Shown here piece after piece: positions 52,244 through 60,650 of a stretch of DNA of 64,000 nt. This DNA comes from Promicromonospora sp042731755. Lineage in GTDB: Bacteria; Actinomycetota; Actinomycetes; Actinomycetales; Cellulomonadaceae. The stretch covers positions 186,001 to 250,000 of the forward strand of contig NZ_JBHWLR010000009.1 in assembly GCF_042731755.1 (NCBI RefSeq), given 5' to 3'. Made by a program: the position numbers and the translations under genes. Below the pieces are notes generated by a model. It did no database searches. It saw only the letters and a list, made by a program, of their open reading frames with translations, and had not been told where the DNA came from. Each line of letters starts with the position of its first letter. Position 1 is the stretch's first letter.

Positions 52244-53133
52244 GTGCTGGACATCTGCGGGTTTCAAGCGCCCCTGACCAACAAATACCCAGCACTCAAC
52301 GGGCTGGGCTGGGGGTTGCGGGGGTGTTCTGGGAGATCTCGTCGCGGGGGATCCTGGACGACGTCGGGGTGGTCGCCCCGGCCGGCGCCGTCACCGGGCT
52401 GCTCGGGCCGAACGGGTCCGGCAAGTCGACCCTGCTGCGCGTGCTGGCCGGGGTGCAGCAGGCGGGGCGGGCGCCGTCGTCGTCGTCGGGAAACGGGCAG
52501 GCGGGGCGGGCGCCGTCCGGCGCCGGGCCGACCACCACGTTCGACGGCGCCGACCTCGCCGCCCTGCCCCGGCGGGAGCGCGCCCGGGTGCTCGCCCTCG
52601 TGGAGCAGGACGCCACGACCGACCTGCCGCTGACCGTGCTCGACGCCGTGCTGCTCGGCCGCATCCCCCACCGCTCGCTGCTCGCGGGCGACTCCGACGC
52701 GGACCGCGCCGCCGCCCACGCGGCCCTCGACGCCGCGGGCGCCAAGGAGCTCGCGGACCGCGACGTCGGCACGCTGTCCGGCGGCGAGCGCCAGCGCGTG
52801 CACATGGCCAGGGCCTTGGCGCAGCAGCCCCGCCTGCTGCTGCTCGACGAACCGACCAACCACCTGGACATCTCCGCCCAGCTCCACGCGATGCGGGTGC
52901 TGCGTGACCTCGCCGCGGACGGCGTGACCGTCGTCGCCGCGCTGCACGACCTGAACCTCGCCGCCTCGACCTGCGACCACCTGGTGCTGCTCGACCACGG
53001 CCGCGTGGTCGCGGCGGGCCCGGTGGGCGAGGTGCTGGTGCCGGAGGTGCTGGAGCCGGTCTACGGCGTCCGCGTGGACGTCCTGCGCCACCCCCGGACC
53101 GGCCGGCCGGTGCTCTCCTTCGAGCGCGGCTGA
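52240..53133 (+). CDS. Proposed F420-0 ABC transporter, ATPase with fused hairpin leader
   Basis: BtuD-type ATPase, 297 residues. Walker A GPNGSGKSTLL, signature LSGGERQRVH, Walker B LLLLDEPTNHLD and H-loop AALHDLNLA are present. GTG at 52240 overlaps the permease stop, but residues 2-19 are encoded by a foreign-looking hairpin element with rare codons (ATA, CAA, TCA). An in-frame GTG at 52324 would give a conventional N-terminus. An Ala/Ser/Gly-rich loop (AGRAPSSSSGNG and a second AGRAPSG copy) is inserted after Walker A. Confidence 0.82.
   Translation: MSAGHLRVSSAPDQQIPSTQRAGLGVAGVFWEISSRGILDDVGVVAPAGAVTGLLGPNGSGKSTLLRVLAGVQQAGRAPSSSSGNGQAGRAPSGAGPTTTFDGADLAALPRRERARVLALVEQDATTDLPLTVLDAVLLGRIPHRSLLAGDSDADRAAAHAALDAAGAKELADRDVGTLSGGERQRVHMARALAQQPRLLLLDEPTNHLDISAQLHAMRVLRDLAADGVTVVAALHDLNLAASTCDHLVLLDHGRVVAAGPVGEVLVPEVLEPVYGVRVDVLRHPRTGRPVLSFERG
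52243..52296. repeat. Short palindromic element inside ATPase gene start
   Basis: AGTGCTGG at 52243-52250 is inverted as CCAGCACT at 52289-52296, enclosing AT-richer sequence (near 55% G+C by eye). The composition and codons differ sharply from both sides, pointing to a small hairpin or MITE-like insertion read in frame. I see no second copy in this window. Confidence 0.6.
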
Positions 53134-53179
53134 CGAATCGGGCCGCGTCCTGGGGCTGACGTATGAGCTGACCTGTTCC

Positions 53180-53587
53180 ATGATGGGAGCCATGGCCGCA
53201 CCAGAGTTCGTCGTCCAGGCAGGCAAGGTTCTCAACCCGTGGGTGCTCCGCGTCGCCGGACGCATCCCGCCGTGGGTGGTGCTGCACCACGTGGGCCGCC
53301 GGTCCGGGGTCGAGTACCGCACTCCCCTGGTCGCGTTCGCAGCCCGGCCCGAGGAGGAAGTGGTGGCGGTGCTGCCGCTGCCGTGGGGCTCGGGCACCGA
53401 CTGGGCCCGCAACACGATGAGCGCGGGCACCGTGCGCCTGGAGCGCGGCGGGGCCGACTTCGTGGTCAAGGACGTGCGGCTCGTGCCCGCGTACGAGGCC
53501 GTCGGCTGGCTCGGGGCCGTGCCGTCGCGGCTCCTGTCGGCAGTCGGCATCGAGGAGTGCCTCGTGGGGACCCTGCACAAGGGCTGA
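53180..53587 (+). CDS. Ddn-type F420-dependent nitroreductase-family protein
   Basis: A 135-residue split-barrel protein of the deazaflavin-dependent nitroreductase (Ddn) family. Typical features are the ILRVAGRIPPWVVLHHVGRRSG-type start, seen here as PPWVVLHHVGRRSGVEYRTPL, then GSGTDWARNTMSAG. Members use reduced F420. Its place right after an F420-0-type importer supports F420 use by this organism. ATG at 53192 is an alternative start. Confidence 0.85.
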   Translation: MMGAMAAPEFVVQAGKVLNPWVLRVAGRIPPWVVLHHVGRRSGVEYRTPLVAFAARPEEEVVAVLPLPWGSGTDWARNTMSAGTVRLERGGADFVVKDVRLVPAYEAVGWLGAVPSRLLSAVGIEECLVGTLHKG

Positions 53588-53677
53588 CGCCCAGGTCAGG
53601 CCCGGTTTCCGGTCGGGTGACGGCCGGAGGGCGGCCGGGTGGTGGCCGCGTGTCATCGGGCACCCCGGTGCGGGAGT

Positions 53678-54172
53678 ATGTTTCGCGTCGTGATCTTGCG
53701 CACAGCCACGCTGTCCGACGCCGCCGCGGTCGCCCAGGTGCACCACACCACCTGGGTCACGACCTACGGGGCGATCCTCCCGCCCGAGTTCTGGGCCACG
53801 GCCACGCTCGAGCGCCGCATCACCACGTGGGAACGGTGGCTGTCGAACGGCGCGGCCCCCGTGGTCGCCGACGCCGACGGCGAGGTGGTCGGCATCGCGA
53901 TGTCGGGCGACGCCGTCGAGCAGGAGGACGTGCTTCCCGTGCGCGCCCGGCAGCTCTACCTCCTCTACGTCCTGGCGCCGTACCACGGGACCGGCGTCGG
54001 GCAGGCGCTGCTGGACGCCGTGGTCCCGCCCGGGACCCCGGCCCAGCTCTGGGTCGCGGAGGACAACCCCCGGGCGCGGCGCTTCTACGAGCGCAACGGC
54101 TTCGTCCTGGAGGGCGCGCGGGTGGTCGACACGAGCACCGCTGACCTGGCAGAGGTCCGGATGGTCAGGTAG
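53678..54172 (+). CDS. GNAT acetyltransferase, first of tandem pair
   Basis: A 164-residue GNAT-fold protein. Acetyl-CoA loop appears as APYHGTGVGQALLDAV and C-terminal NPRARRFYERNGFVLEG. It is related to the next gene across its length (both have LPPEFW/LPPEHW and PPGTPAQ), so the two arose by tandem duplication. Start between 53678 and GTG 53690 is unresolved; no clear ribosome binding site. Substrate unknown. Confidence 0.85.
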   Translation: MFRVVILRTATLSDAAAVAQVHHTTWVTTYGAILPPEFWATATLERRITTWERWLSNGAAPVVADADGEVVGIAMSGDAVEQEDVLPVRARQLYLLYVLAPYHGTGVGQALLDAVVPPGTPAQLWVAEDNPRARRFYERNGFVLEGARVVDTSTADLAEVRMVR

Positions 54173-54191
54173 TCGGGTTACCGTTCCCCTC

Positions 54192-54680
54192 ATGTCAGAC
54201 TTCCACGTCCGCGCCTCGACCCCCGACGACGCCGTCGGCATCGCCGCCGTGCACTGGACCACCCGGCGCGCCATGTTCGAGGACCTCCTGCCGCCCGAGC
54301 ACTGGCAGACCGAGACCCTCGGCACCCGCACCGAGGGCTGGATGCGGATCCTGGCCGCCGGCAACAAGGCGCTCGTCGCCGAGGTGGGCGACAAGATCGT
54401 CGGCTTCGCGATGAAGAACCCGTCCGGCCCGCACCTCGGGCAGCCGCCGGCCAAGGCGATCGAGCTGCACGAGCTGTACGTCGACCCGGCGTTCCACGGC
54501 ACCAACGTGGGTCACGCGCTGCTGGAGAACATCCTCCCGCCCGGCACGCCGGCCCAGGTCTGGACGTTCGCCTCCAACCCGCGGGCGCGCAAGTTCCTGC
54601 AGCGCGCCGGCTTCCTGCCCGACGGCGTCACGGCGACCGACCCGGACACGGACCTGCTGGAGGTCCGGCTGGTCCGCTGA
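54192..54680 (+). CDS. GNAT acetyltransferase, second of tandem pair
   Basis: A 162-residue paralogue of the preceding protein. The acetyl-CoA loop is degraded relative to it (PAFHGTNVGHALLENI: Gly to Asn), and NPRARKFLQRAGFLPDG closes the fold. It lies 20 bp downstream, likely cotranscribed. Substrate unknown. Confidence 0.85.
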   Translation: MSDFHVRASTPDDAVGIAAVHWTTRRAMFEDLLPPEHWQTETLGTRTEGWMRILAAGNKALVAEVGDKIVGFAMKNPSGPHLGQPPAKAIELHELYVDPAFHGTNVGHALLENILPPGTPAQVWTFASNPRARKFLQRAGFLPDGVTATDPDTDLLEVRLVR

Positions 54681-54789
54681 CCGCTGACCGCGGGCCGCTG
54701 GGTGGTCGGCTGCGGCACGCGCCCGGCGCCGAGCTGCACACGAGCGTTATGTGCTCGATCCGGGGCGGGTCGCGTGCCAGGATCGCCGG

Positions 54790-55806
54790 ATGACCAGCGC
54801 CTACAGCGTCGAGCTGTTCGATGATCCGGCGGCCGTCCTGGGCGTCGCGGGCGACCTCCTGGCCGCCGAGCCCGTGGTCTGGAGCGTCGTCGCGACGGTG
54901 ACGCGCCAGGCCGCCCGGTCGTTCATCCCCGGCGCGCCGCGCCCGGAGCACCCGATGTGGTGGGCGGTCGTGCGGGAGCACGGCGCCGTCGTCGGCGTGT
55001 CGATGCGCACCATGCCGTACGCGCCGCACACCGTCTGGGTGCCCGACCTGCCGCAGGACGCCGCGCGGCTGCTCGCCCGCGCCGCCCTGGACCGGACCGC
55101 CCGCGCCGGCGACGCCCCGCTGACCTCGGCGAACGGTCCCGACGCCGCCGTCCGCGCGTTCACCGACGAGGTGGTGCGCACCACGGGCGGCACCGTGCGC
55201 GAAGACCGGCCGGAGCGGCTGTGGGAGGCGACGCGGATCGTGCGGCCCACGCCGCCGTCGGGTCGCGCCCGGCTCGCCACGCCCGCCGACCTCGACGTGG
55301 TCACCGCGTGGTTCGACGTGTTCCACACGGAGGCCGACACGCAGGCGGGGCGCGCGCCCGACGAGGAGGCGGAGCCGCTGCGGATCGGCGGCGCCTTGGA
55401 GCGGATCGAGGAGGGCGCCGTCTGGCTCTGGGAGGACGACAGCGAGGTGGTGCAGCTGACCGGCGCCCGGCCGCCGTCGTTCGGCGTGGTGCGGATCGGC
55501 CCCGTCTACACCCCGCGCGAGCACCGCGGACGCGGTTACGCCCGGGCGCTCGTGGCCGACGTCGCGCAACGCGTGCTCGACGACGGCGACCGGGTCTGCC
55601 TCTACACCGACAAGGGCAACCCCGTGTCGAACCACGTGTACGCGGCGATCGGCTTCGAGCCGGTGCTCGACCAGGTCAACCTCGTCGTGGACCCGGTCGC
55701 GCCGGGCCGGGCGGTAGCGTCCGTGCCGGGGAGCATGCCGGACACCGCCCCCGACACCGCGCCGGAACGGACGCCCCCGTCCGTTCCGGCGACGAAGGAG
55801 AGCTGA
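54790..55806 (+). CDS. GNAT-domain protein with N-terminal extension
   Basis: A 338-residue protein. The C-terminal half is a GNAT domain (PVYTPREHRGRGYARALV, NPVSNHVYAAIGFEPV); the first ~150 residues form an unrecognised, probably degenerate GNAT-like domain. A disordered Pro/Thr/Ala tail (DTAPDTAPERTPPSVP) ends it. TGATG overlap with the next hydrolase gene indicates coupling. Confidence 0.82.
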   Translation: MTSAYSVELFDDPAAVLGVAGDLLAAEPVVWSVVATVTRQAARSFIPGAPRPEHPMWWAVVREHGAVVGVSMRTMPYAPHTVWVPDLPQDAARLLARAALDRTARAGDAPLTSANGPDAAVRAFTDEVVRTTGGTVREDRPERLWEATRIVRPTPPSGRARLATPADLDVVTAWFDVFHTEADTQAGRAPDEEAEPLRIGGALERIEEGAVWLWEDDSEVVQLTGARPPSFGVVRIGPVYTPREHRGRGYARALVADVAQRVLDDGDRVCLYTDKGNPVSNHVYAAIGFEPVLDQVNLVVDPVAPGRAVASVPGSMPDTAPDTAPERTPPSVPATKES

Positions 55807-56327
55807 TGGGACGCAGGGCGATCATCTTCCACGGGACCAACGCCGACCCGGCGTGGATCTGGTACCCGTGGCTCGCGGACCGGCTGCGGCAGCGCGGGTA
55901 CGACGTCGAGACGCCGCACCACCCGGGTACGAACGTCGAGCCGGTCGCGACGTTCCTGCCCACGGTGCTCGCCGCGCACACGTTCGACGAGGACACCGTG
56001 CTCGTGGGGCACTCCGGCGGGGCCGCCCTGCTGCTGGCGCTGCTGGAGCACCTCGACGTGACCGTGGCGCAGGCCGTGCTGGTGGGCGGCTACTCGACCA
56101 ACCCGAATCCCGGCCCGGAACCGGTGCTGCAGGAGTCCTACGACTGGGACGCGATCCGCGCGCACGCCCGGGACCTGGTGTTCCTCAACTCCGTCACCGA
56201 CGAGTTCGGCTGCGACGCCGAGCAGGGCCGCGCGATGTTCGACCGGCTCGGCGGCACGCTCGTGGTGCGCGACGACGGGCACTTCATGGAGGACACGCTG
56301 GAGATCGCGGACCGGCTGATCCCCTGA
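55806..56327 (+). CDS. RBBP9/YdeN-family serine hydrolase
   Basis: A 173-residue small alpha/beta hydrolase. Start motif AIIFHGTNADPAWIWYPWL, nucleophile in VGHSGGAALLL (near residue 74), and catalytic His in DDGHFMED near the end. Family members hydrolyse small esters in vitro; the physiological substrate is not known. Coupled to the GNAT gene upstream. Confidence 0.88.
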   Translation: MGRRAIIFHGTNADPAWIWYPWLADRLRQRGYDVETPHHPGTNVEPVATFLPTVLAAHTFDEDTVLVGHSGGAALLLALLEHLDVTVAQAVLVGGYSTNPNPGPEPVLQESYDWDAIRAHARDLVFLNSVTDEFGCDAEQGRAMFDRLGGTLVVRDDGHFMEDTLEIADRLIP

Positions 56328-56390
56328 CCAGGTGCCTGACTCGACGGACCAGGCGGCTGACTCGGCGGTGCGTGGCAGGATCCCGGGCGG

Positions 56391-57188
56391 CTACGCGGCC
56401 AGGAACTTCAGGAGTCCGCGGTTGAAGGCCGCGGGCTGCTCGATGTTCGCGGCGTGGCCGTCCTTCGCGATGACCGCGGCCGTGCCGCGGGGCGCGAGCC
56501 GGGCCGCCGCGGCCGCGTGGCCCGAGGGCCAGAGCTCGCTCTCGGCGCCCGCGACGAACAGGGCGGGCACGTCGCACCGTTCGATCACCGGCCGCCAGTC
56601 GGCCGTGGCATGGTCGGCGAGGACCTCCAGCTCCGGGTCGGCGATGGTGCGCGAGCCGCCGCTCATCGCCCGCAGGAGGCGCACGGTGCGCATCCCGCGC
56701 AGCCACACCGAGCGGCCGTGCCCGGTGGGCGGCGGACCGGCCGCGAAGTACGTGTCGCGGTTCGACTCGTCGTAGCCGTAGTACCCGTACGGCCAGTCGG
56801 CGGTGTTGAGCATCTTCGGCGTCTGGTCCACGATCACGACGCTGCGCAGGCGTTCCGTGCCGTGCTCGTCGACGTACGCCCACACCGTGTTGCCGCCCAT
56901 CGACCCGCCCACCAGGGTCGCGTCGTGCAGGTCGAGCTGCTCCAGCACGGCGCCGACGTCGCGGGCCCGCCGCCGCAGCGTGGTGCCGGGCGCCATCGGC
57001 TCGGTGGCGCCGTGCCCCGGCAGGTCGACGGCGAGCACGCGGTAGCCCGCCCGCGCCAGGGCGGGGAGCTGGAACCGCCAGGACGTGGCGGCCGCCTTGA
57101 ACCCCGCGAGCAGCACGACCGGCCTGCCGTCAGCGGGACCCCGCTCGGTGAGGTCGAGCCGGACGCCGTCAGCGGTGCGCAGGTGCAT
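56391..57188 (-). CDS. Alpha/beta hydrolase
   Basis: A 265-residue hydrolase of the Prip/haloperoxidase-like type. Oxyanion start VVLLAGFKAAATSW, nucleophile in VGGSMGGNTVW (near 98), acid and His near the end (KDGHAANIEQP). Convergent with the serine hydrolase and divergent from the 539-residue protein. Substrate unknown. Confidence 0.88.
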   Translation of the reverse strand: MHLRTADGVRLDLTERGPADGRPVVLLAGFKAAATSWRFQLPALARAGYRVLAVDLPGHGATEPMAPGTTLRRRARDVGAVLEQLDLHDATLVGGSMGGNTVWAYVDEHGTERLRSVVIVDQTPKMLNTADWPYGYYGYDESNRDTYFAAGPPPTGHGRSVWLRGMRTVRLLRAMSGGSRTIADPELEVLADHATADWRPVIERCDVPALFVAGAESELWPSGHAAAAARLAPRGTAAVIAKDGHAANIEQPAAFNRGLLKFLAA

Positions 57189-57272
57189 GCGGCCACAGTA
57201 GCCAGGGCCGACGGCGGCCCGCCCAGCGAGACGGTCGGCCCCCGGCCGGCCGCCGCGACATACTGGCGGGCG

Positions 57273-58892
57273 ATGCGACCCGAACGGCTCACTCCCCACG
57301 CCCGTGACCTGACGACACGCTCCCTGGACTGGATGGACCAGCAGTGGGACCCGGAGGTAGGGCTGCTGCGAGCGCCCGAGGAACCCGGCGGCGGCCACGC
57401 CCCGACGGGGCACCTGGTCCGCGAGACCGGCTGGTACGCCGTCGGCCTGCTCGCGCGGAACCTGCCCGCCCGGGGTGACACCTCCGGAGCGGCCGGGGCC
57501 CGGGACGGCGCGGAGTCCGACCTGGAGCGTGCCCGGCTCGCCCTCGGTCGCGTGCTGGACCACCAGCTCGACGCCCCGGGGATGCCGTTCCACGGCACGT
57601 GGCTGCGCAGCCCGCACGAGCCGCGCCCGACGGCGGAGTCCGTCGCGTGGCGCGACTACGACCCGAACTGGCGCGAGTTCATCGGCACGACCCTGGTGGT
57701 CGTCGCCGAGGAGTTCCCCGAGGCCCTGGCGGGTGACCTGGGCCCACGCGTGGCGGCCGCGCTGCGGCTGGCCGTCGAGGGGTCGCTCGCGCGCGGCGTC
57801 GGCGCGCACTACACGAACATCGCGCTCATGGCGGCGTTCCTGCTGCAGGACGCCGCCGTCCGCCTGGGCGAACCCGCCTGGGAGGCGCCGGCGCTGCGGC
57901 TCGCGGAGCAGGTGCTGGCCCGGTTCCGGGTGGACGGGACGTTCGACGAGTACAACTCGCCCACGTACTACGGCATCGACCTGTACGCGCTGGCGCTGTG
58001 GCGCCGGTACGCGCGCCAGCCCCTGCTGCGCGACGGCGGCGCGGAGACCGAGGCGGTCCTGTGGCGGGACACCGCGCGGCGGTACCACGCGGGGCTGCGC
58101 AACCTCGCGGGCCCCTACGACCGTAGCTACGGCATGGACCTGCGGCACTACGCGTCCGGGATCGGGCTGTGGGTGTGGGCGGCCGTCGGACGGGACCTCG
58201 CCCCCTTCCCGGAGACGGACCGGCCGTTCAGGCACGCGTGGGACCTCGCGCTCGGACCCGTGGTCGCCGTCCTGTGCGCCGAGGTGCCGGACGACGCCCT
58301 GGCGCACCTGACCGGGTTCCGCGGCGAGCGGCAGGTGGACCAGGTGATCGTGCGCGACCCGCGCCGGGTCGCCACGTCGTGGGTCGGCGAGCGCCTGCTG
58401 GTCGGCGCGGAGGACGTCGGGGGTGAGCGCGGCGACCTCGCCGACCAGTTCCACCCGGCGACGGTGCACTGGCTGGTGGACGGCGTCTCCGGGGCGGGCG
58501 GGGACGTGGACGGAGGCGGCGCCGACGTCGGCTGGATCCGGCTGGTCAGCAGCCTGAACGTCGACGCCCGGGCCGACGGACCGTCGCTGACCCTGACCTG
58601 CGCGCGGCACGACGGCGGCGACCTGGCGTTCGCGTTCCACGTCCGGGTCCCGGAGGCGGACCTGGGCGGCGGGCGGACGGCGGACGACCCGGACACCGAC
58701 GGCTTCCCCTTCGCCGATCTGACGACCGAGCGCTGGGAGCTGCCCGGCCTGGAGGTCACGCTGGACGCCGGCGCCGAGCTGGTCGCCGTCGAGCCCGACC
58801 CGGCGGACGGCACCTGGTGGCTGCGCTACGTGGCCCGCGAGGTCCCCGCCGACAGCCCGGTGCGGTTCGGGATCGGCCTGCGCGTCGGATAG
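57273..58892 (+). CDS. Unrecognised 539-residue protein, probable alpha/alpha toroid
   Basis: I do not recognise the family. The first ~380 residues are rich in long helices and aromatic/acidic motifs (WRDYDPNWREFIGT, DEYNSPTYYGIDLYAL, YDRSYGMDLRHYAS) as in alpha/alpha-barrel glycoside hydrolases, lyases or DUF2264-like proteins; the last ~150 residues look beta-rich, as in heparinase-type second domains. No signal peptide, so it is cytosolic. Start ATG at 57273; it lies 77 bp before the clpP pair. Confidence 0.65.
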   Translation: MRPERLTPHARDLTTRSLDWMDQQWDPEVGLLRAPEEPGGGHAPTGHLVRETGWYAVGLLARNLPARGDTSGAAGARDGAESDLERARLALGRVLDHQLDAPGMPFHGTWLRSPHEPRPTAESVAWRDYDPNWREFIGTTLVVVAEEFPEALAGDLGPRVAAALRLAVEGSLARGVGAHYTNIALMAAFLLQDAAVRLGEPAWEAPALRLAEQVLARFRVDGTFDEYNSPTYYGIDLYALALWRRYARQPLLRDGGAETEAVLWRDTARRYHAGLRNLAGPYDRSYGMDLRHYASGIGLWVWAAVGRDLAPFPETDRPFRHAWDLALGPVVAVLCAEVPDDALAHLTGFRGERQVDQVIVRDPRRVATSWVGERLLVGAEDVGGERGDLADQFHPATVHWLVDGVSGAGGDVDGGGADVGWIRLVSSLNVDARADGPSLTLTCARHDGGDLAFAFHVRVPEADLGGGRTADDPDTDGFPFADLTTERWELPGLEVTLDAGAELVAVEPDPADGTWWLRYVAREVPADSPVRFGIGLRVG

Positions 58893-58898
58893 TTCTCG

Positions 58899-58911
58899 CT
58901 GCTCAGAGCAG
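58899..58911. promoter_or_regulatory. Palindromic operator upstream of clpP pair
   Basis: CTGCT-CAG-AGCAG lies 58 bp before the first clpP. The same palindrome with GAG in the centre is found upstream of the divergent XRE regulator at 60651. Likely binding site of that regulator. Confidence 0.65.
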
Positions 58912-58968
58912 TGCTGCCCACGGCAGATCCGCCTCCCCGGGACCAGCCCGGGGAGGCACGGTGAGGTC

Positions 58969-59601
58969 ATGACCGAATCACCGCAGCCCCCGCAGTTCGG
59001 CGAGCGCTCCCGGCGCGACCTGTTCGAGCGGCGTGTCCTGGTCCTCGACGGACCCCTCGACGACGACAACGGCACGCTCCTGATGACTCAGCTCATCACG
59101 CTGGCGACGGAGGACCCGTCGTCGGACATCGACCTCTGGATCCACTCCCCGGGTGGGTCGGTGCCGGCGATGCTGGCCATCCGCGACATCATGCGGACCA
59201 TCCCCAACGACGTCTCCACGCTCGTGCTGGGCATCGCCTACAGTGCGGGCCAGTTCCTGCTCTCGGCGGGCACCTCGGGCAAACGTCGCGCGCTGCCGAA
59301 CGCCCGGGTCCTGATGCACCAGGGGTCCTCGGGGATCGCCGGCACCGCCGTCGACATCGAGCTGCAGGCGGACGACCTGCGGCACACCCGGGACACCGTG
59401 CTGCGCCTCGTCTCCGAGGACACGGGGCAGCCCATCGAACGCGTGTTCGAGGACTCGTTGCACGACCACTGGTACACGGCCGAGGAGGCGCGCGAGTTCG
59501 GGTTCATCGACACGATCGTGGGCGGCTTCGACGGCATCCGGCCGCGGGAGCGCGCACGGACCGGGTTCGCCCCGACGACCGCCGAGGGAGACGCCCGATG
59601 A
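58969..59601 (+). CDS. clpP: ClpP-type serine protease subunit (catalytic triad intact)
   Basis: A 210-residue ClpP. Catalytic Ser92 in GIAYSAGQF and His117 in LMHQGSSG are present, with an Asp in the DSLHDHW segment. ATG at 58969 follows AGGTC-like sequence. It overlaps the next clpP by 4 bp (ATGA). The pair is not next to clpX or tig, so it is an accessory set like the Streptomyces clpP3-clpP4 operon, not the essential clpP1P2. Confidence 0.93.
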   Translation: MTESPQPPQFGERSRRDLFERRVLVLDGPLDDDNGTLLMTQLITLATEDPSSDIDLWIHSPGGSVPAMLAIRDIMRTIPNDVSTLVLGIAYSAGQFLLSAGTSGKRRALPNARVLMHQGSSGIAGTAVDIELQADDLRHTRDTVLRLVSEDTGQPIERVFEDSLHDHWYTAEEAREFGFIDTIVGGFDGIRPRERARTGFAPTTAEGDAR

Positions 59602-60185
59602 GCAGCTACACCATCCCGAACGTCATTGCCGCGCACCCCCGGGGCGAGCGGATCATGGACGTCTACTCGCAGCTGCTGAGCGAGCGGATCATCTACCTCG
59701 GCACGGCGATCGACGCCGGCGTCGCCAACGCGCTGATCGCCCAGCTCATCCACCTGGAGTCGAGCAGCCCGGACAGCGACATCCAGCTCTACATCAACTG
59801 CGAGGGCGGCGACCCGAGCGCCGGCATGGCCATCTACGACACCATGCGCTACATCCGGCCCCAGGTGTCGACGACCGTCGTGGGGCAGGCCGTCGCCGTC
59901 GGCGCGGTGCTGCTCGCCGCGGGGGCCGAGGGCAAACGGGCCGCGCTGCCGCACGCCCGCGTGATCCTGCACCAGCCCGCGGCGCAGGGCCGCGGCGCGA
60001 TCCCGGACCTGATCCTGCAGGCCGACGAGGTGGTCCGGATCCGTGCCGACATGGAGGCGGCGCTGTCCCGGCACACCGGCCAGAGCGCCGGCACGCTGCG
60101 CACCGACACCGACCGGGACCGCATCTTCACGGCCATGTCCGCGCGGGAGTACGGGCTGCTGGACCACGTGATCGAGCAGCGTTGA
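59598..60185 (+). CDS. ClpP-family subunit lacking the catalytic Ser
   Basis: A 195-residue ClpP paralogue. Where active ClpPs have GQAASMGA, this one has GQAVAVGA: residue 100 is Ala (codon GCC at 59895-59897). His125 (VILHQPAA) and the DRDR acid remain. It is therefore probably inactive and assembles with the active partner encoded just upstream, like cyanobacterial/plastid ClpR. The handle region (IHLESSSPDSDIQLYINCEGG) is normal. Confidence 0.92.
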   Translation: MSSYTIPNVIAAHPRGERIMDVYSQLLSERIIYLGTAIDAGVANALIAQLIHLESSSPDSDIQLYINCEGGDPSAGMAIYDTMRYIRPQVSTTVVGQAVAVGAVLLAAGAEGKRAALPHARVILHQPAAQGRGAIPDLILQADEVVRIRADMEAALSRHTGQSAGTLRTDTDRDRIFTAMSAREYGLLDHVIEQR

Positions 60186-60191
60186 CCTGGG

Positions 60192-60211
60192 CCCGGGCCG
60201 GGAGGCCCGGG
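60192..60211. terminator. Convergent hairpin after clpP pair
   Basis: CCCGGGCC/GGCCCGGG, an 8-bp perfect stem with loop GGGA, lies between the converging clpP and regulator stops. No T tract. Confidence 0.5.
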
Positions 60212-60221
60212 TCCACCTCGC

Positions 60222-60608
60222 CTAGGCTGCCAGCGCGAAGTCGGCCCGGCAGGTCGCCCGCCCCCAGGCGTCCTGGACGGTGACCAGCCGGTCGGCGACC
60301 GCGCTGACCAGGTCGACCAGCGTGATGTCCAGGGCACCGGCGATCGCCGCGATCATCTCGCTCGACGGCTCCTTGACCCCACGCTCGATCTCCGAGAGGT
60401 ACTGCGGCGAGATCCCCGCCCGGCGCGCGGTCCGGTCGAGGGTCTCGCCGCGCTCGTGCCGCAGCTGCCGCAGCCGCTCGCCGACCAGGTGCCGCCACAG
60501 CGGCTCCCGTCTTGGCCGGACCGCCCCACGGGCCGACGACGGCGGGGCGTCGGCGTCCGGAGGCACGTCGTCGCGCACGGGCTGCGGAGGCGGAGCGGTT
60601 TCGGCCAT
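60222..60608 (-). CDS. XRE-family regulator with ssrA-like degron (PopR/ClgR-like)
   Basis: A 128-residue regulator: a disordered Pro/Ala N-terminus (1-35) then an XRE helix-turn-helix (RAGISPQYLSEIERGVKEPS) and a C-terminal helix. The protein ends FALAA, closely matching the ssrA tag ending that targets proteins to ClpXP. In Streptomyces, PopR controls clpP3-clpP4 and is itself degraded through a C-terminal Ala-Ala; this gene, convergent with an accessory clpP pair, fits that role. Start ATG 60608. Confidence 0.85.
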   Translation of the reverse strand: MAETAPPPQPVRDDVPPDADAPPSSARGAVRPRREPLWRHLVGERLRQLRHERGETLDRTARRAGISPQYLSEIERGVKEPSSEMIAAIAGALDITLVDLVSAVADRLVTVQDAWGRATCRADFALAA

Positions 60609-60650
60609 GGCTTCGAGAGTAGGGCGGCCCGGCCGACAGGGCCGGGCGTT

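Noticed and set aside
58969..60185. The clpP pair as the essential clpP1-clpP2 operon
   Set aside because: It is not next to tig or clpX, the second subunit lacks the catalytic Ser, and a PopR-like regulator is adjacent, so an accessory pair fits better.
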